From Alphaproteobacteria bacterium (GTDB lineage Bacteria > Pseudomonadota > Alphaproteobacteria > UBA2136 > JALTLI01): 7,377 bases of DNA. The stretch lies in assembly GCA_027005635.1 (NCBI GenBank), contig JALTLI010000037.1:1-7377 (forward strand), given 5' to 3'. The position numbers were made by a program, and so were the translations under genes. The notes beneath the pieces were generated by a model, which was given only the letters and a program-made list of their open reading frames with translations, did not search any database and had not been told where the DNA came from. Positions 6,028 through 7,377 of the stretch are shown here, piece after piece; position 1 is the first letter of the stretch; each line of letters begins with the position of its first letter.

Positions 6028-7377
6028 AACTAGCCTGTTGTAACTGCCCGTGGCAATGTTTATATTTTTTACCACTTTTACATGGGCATTGTTCATTTCT
6101 ACCAACATTATCTGCGCCATAAGGGTTAGTTTTTGGCTCATCTTCTTGCTGTTGCAGTTCACCTGCTAAAATTCTAGCTTTTTCACTTTCTTCAATTTCT
6201 ACTCTAGAAAGCATCATGGTTGTTTGCTCTTTCATAGCGTAAAACATTGATTCAAATAAAACAAATGCCTCTTTTTTAAATTCATTTAGTGGATCTTTTT
6301 GACCATAACCACGTAAATGAATACCCTGTTTCAAGAAATCAAGTTGTTGTAAATGTTCTTTCCACTGTTGATCTAGCACTTGCAGTAAAATAGTTTTTTC
6401 CACCTTACGAATAAGTTCTTCACCTAAGCGTTCTTCCTTGGCTTGCCATACATTTTCCATGCGTTCCTTGGTTTTTTTAATGATTTCATCAGAACTTAAT
6501 TCTTCGGTTATCCAAGTATTAATATCTGGTTGGATATCGTATAAACGGTGAATATTTTCCTTGAAACTAGCAATTTGCCACTCTTCTGAAGACGCACCAA
6601 CAAAACAACGCATAGTTAAATCTTCTAGTAATTCATCACGAAATTCCAGAATAATATCGTCTACAGTTTCCGATGTCATAATTTCCTTACGCTGAACGTA
6701 AACAACTTTACGCTGATCATTAAGTACATCATCATATTTAAGTAAATTTTTACGGATATCAAAGTTACGACCTTCAAGTTTACGCTGAGCTTTTTCTAAC
6801 GCGCCACTAACAAGTTTACTTTGGATAGCCTCATTTTCTGGCATATCTAAACGTTCCATCATTTTATCTAATCCAGGGGCAAAAATACGCATTAAATCAT
6901 CTTGCAGGGAAAGATAAAACACACTAGAGCCTTTATCACCCTGACGACCAGAACGACCACGCAATTGGTTATCTATTCTACGAGATTCATGACGTTCCGT
7001 ACCAATAACACGCAAGCCACCTGCATCAATAACAGCTTGTTTTTCTTTTTCATAATCGGCGGTTACTTGGGCTATTTTTTTCTCATCTGTAATACCTTCA
7101 AGTAATACTTCAATATTACCGCCAAGCTTAATATCTACACCACGTCCTGCCATGTTTGTAGCTAAAGTAATTGCACCTAAACGACCAGCCTGAGAAATAA
7201 TTTCCGCTTCTTGTTCATGGTGACGAGCATTTAAAACATTATGCTTAACCTTATGTTTTTTAAGTACTTTAGAAAACATTTCTGATTTTTCAATAGAAGT
7301 AGTACCAATTAAAACTGGTTGCTTACGTTCATGACACTCACGGATATCCTTAATAATAGCATCATATTTTTCTTGTA
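6026..7377 (-). CDS. secA: Preprotein translocase ATPase SecA, C-terminal half (cut by right edge)
   Basis: The reading frame is open to the window edge, so the ATG at 7279 is internal; 449 complete codons are visible of a protein that is usually about 800-950 residues. SecA is the cytoplasmic ATPase motor that drives unfolded preproteins through SecYEG. Visible landmarks, counted from the first complete codon at the edge, are KQPVLIGTTSIEKSE (18-32), NVLNARHHEQEAEII (46-60), ATNMAGRGVDIKLGG (72-86), the arginine-rich helicase motif QLRGRSGRQGD (137-147) and ARNFDIRKN-type GRNFDIRKNLLKYDDVLNDQR (202-222). The helical scaffold/wing region LDQQWKEHLQQLDFLKQGIHLRGYGQKDP follows (334-362). The C-terminal zinc-binding tail CPCKSGKKYKHCH (430-442) provides Cys430, Cys432, Cys441 and His442 for Zn and SecB/ribosome contacts. 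The GRGVDI motif has Val where Thr is usual. The stop overlaps the ribosome binding site of the small membrane gene downstream. Confidence 0.97.
   Translation of the reverse strand, partial: QEKYDAIIKDIRECHERKQPVLIGTTSIEKSEMFSKVLKKHKVKHNVLNARHHEQEAEIISQAGRLGAITLATNMAGRGVDIKLGGNIEVLLEGITDEKKIAQVTADYEKEKQAVIDAGGLRVIGTERHESRRIDNQLRGRSGRQGDKGSSVFYLSLQDDLMRIFAPGLDKMMERLDMPENEAIQSKLVSGALEKAQRKLEGRNFDIRKNLLKYDDVLNDQRKVVYVQRKEIMTSETVDDIILEFRDELLEDLTMRCFVGASSEEWQIASFKENIHRLYDIQPDINTWITEELSSDEIIKKTKERMENVWQAKEERLGEELIRKVEKTILLQVLDQQWKEHLQQLDFLKQGIHLRGYGQKDPLNEFKKEAFVLFESMFYAMKEQTTMMLSRVEIEESEKARILAGELQQQEDEPKTNPYGADNVGRNEQCPCKSGKKYKHCHGQLQQAS

Noticed and set aside
175..6028. No TGA stop codon among the eight visible stops (six TAA, two TAG), possible TGA reassignment
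   Set aside because: An AT-rich genome favours TAA, eight genes are few, the Trp codons I read are TGG, and every gene translates at full length with the standard code.
6902..7105. Plus-strand open frame of 67 codons, Thr-rich
   Set aside because: It is antisense to the conserved helicase motifs of secA, with no independent support.

Overview
The window is AT-rich (about one third G+C by eye) bacterial DNA from a Gram-negative organism. LPS-assembly glycosyltransferases and an O-antigen-ligase-family protein require an outer membrane. The SecA C-terminus, the YgfZ form and the overall gene style look alphaproteobacterial to me, but that is an impression from the protein sequences, not a phylogeny. 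Coding density is very high, and no gene-free stretch reaches 300 bases.

Region 1 (1-4189, all minus strand) is a tight LPS/surface-polysaccharide operon. In transcription order it reads: GT9 heptosyltransferase-like protein, O-antigen ligase/polymerase-family membrane protein, WaaE/KdtX-like GT2 glycosyltransferase, GT4 glycosyltransferase, and the first 57 codons of a glutamine-dependent asparagine synthetase-like amidotransferase (AsnB type) that runs off the left edge. Junctions are a 7-bp overlap, an 11-bp overlap, a 19-bp gap and a 3-bp gap, so co-transcription and partly coupled translation are likely. Together the genes would extend the LPS core in the cytoplasm and join O-polysaccharide to it in the periplasm. 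The AsnB-like protein may amidate a sugar or may simply make asparagine.

Region 2 (4190-5085) holds a short divergent promoter region and, on the plus strand, a YgfZ-type folate-binding Fe-S protein with an intact KGCYVGQE signature. The gene ends inside a perfect 12-bp hairpin that looks like a bidirectional terminator shared with the convergent gene on the other side.

Region 3 (5102-5815, minus) holds an unrecognised 188-residue soluble protein built from an ungapped 54-residue repeat (two full copies and a truncated third). It has its own candidate promoter, a 5'UTR hairpin and a good ribosome binding site.

Region 4 (5816-7377, minus) holds the C-terminal half of SecA, cut by the right edge, followed after 9 bp by a 66-residue two-helix membrane protein of the DUF2892 (YgaP transmembrane-like) type. 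The Shine-Dalgarno of the small gene overlaps the SecA stop codon.

I did not find a convincing new defence, mobile or RNA system here. The least explained item is the 54-residue-repeat protein and its leader.
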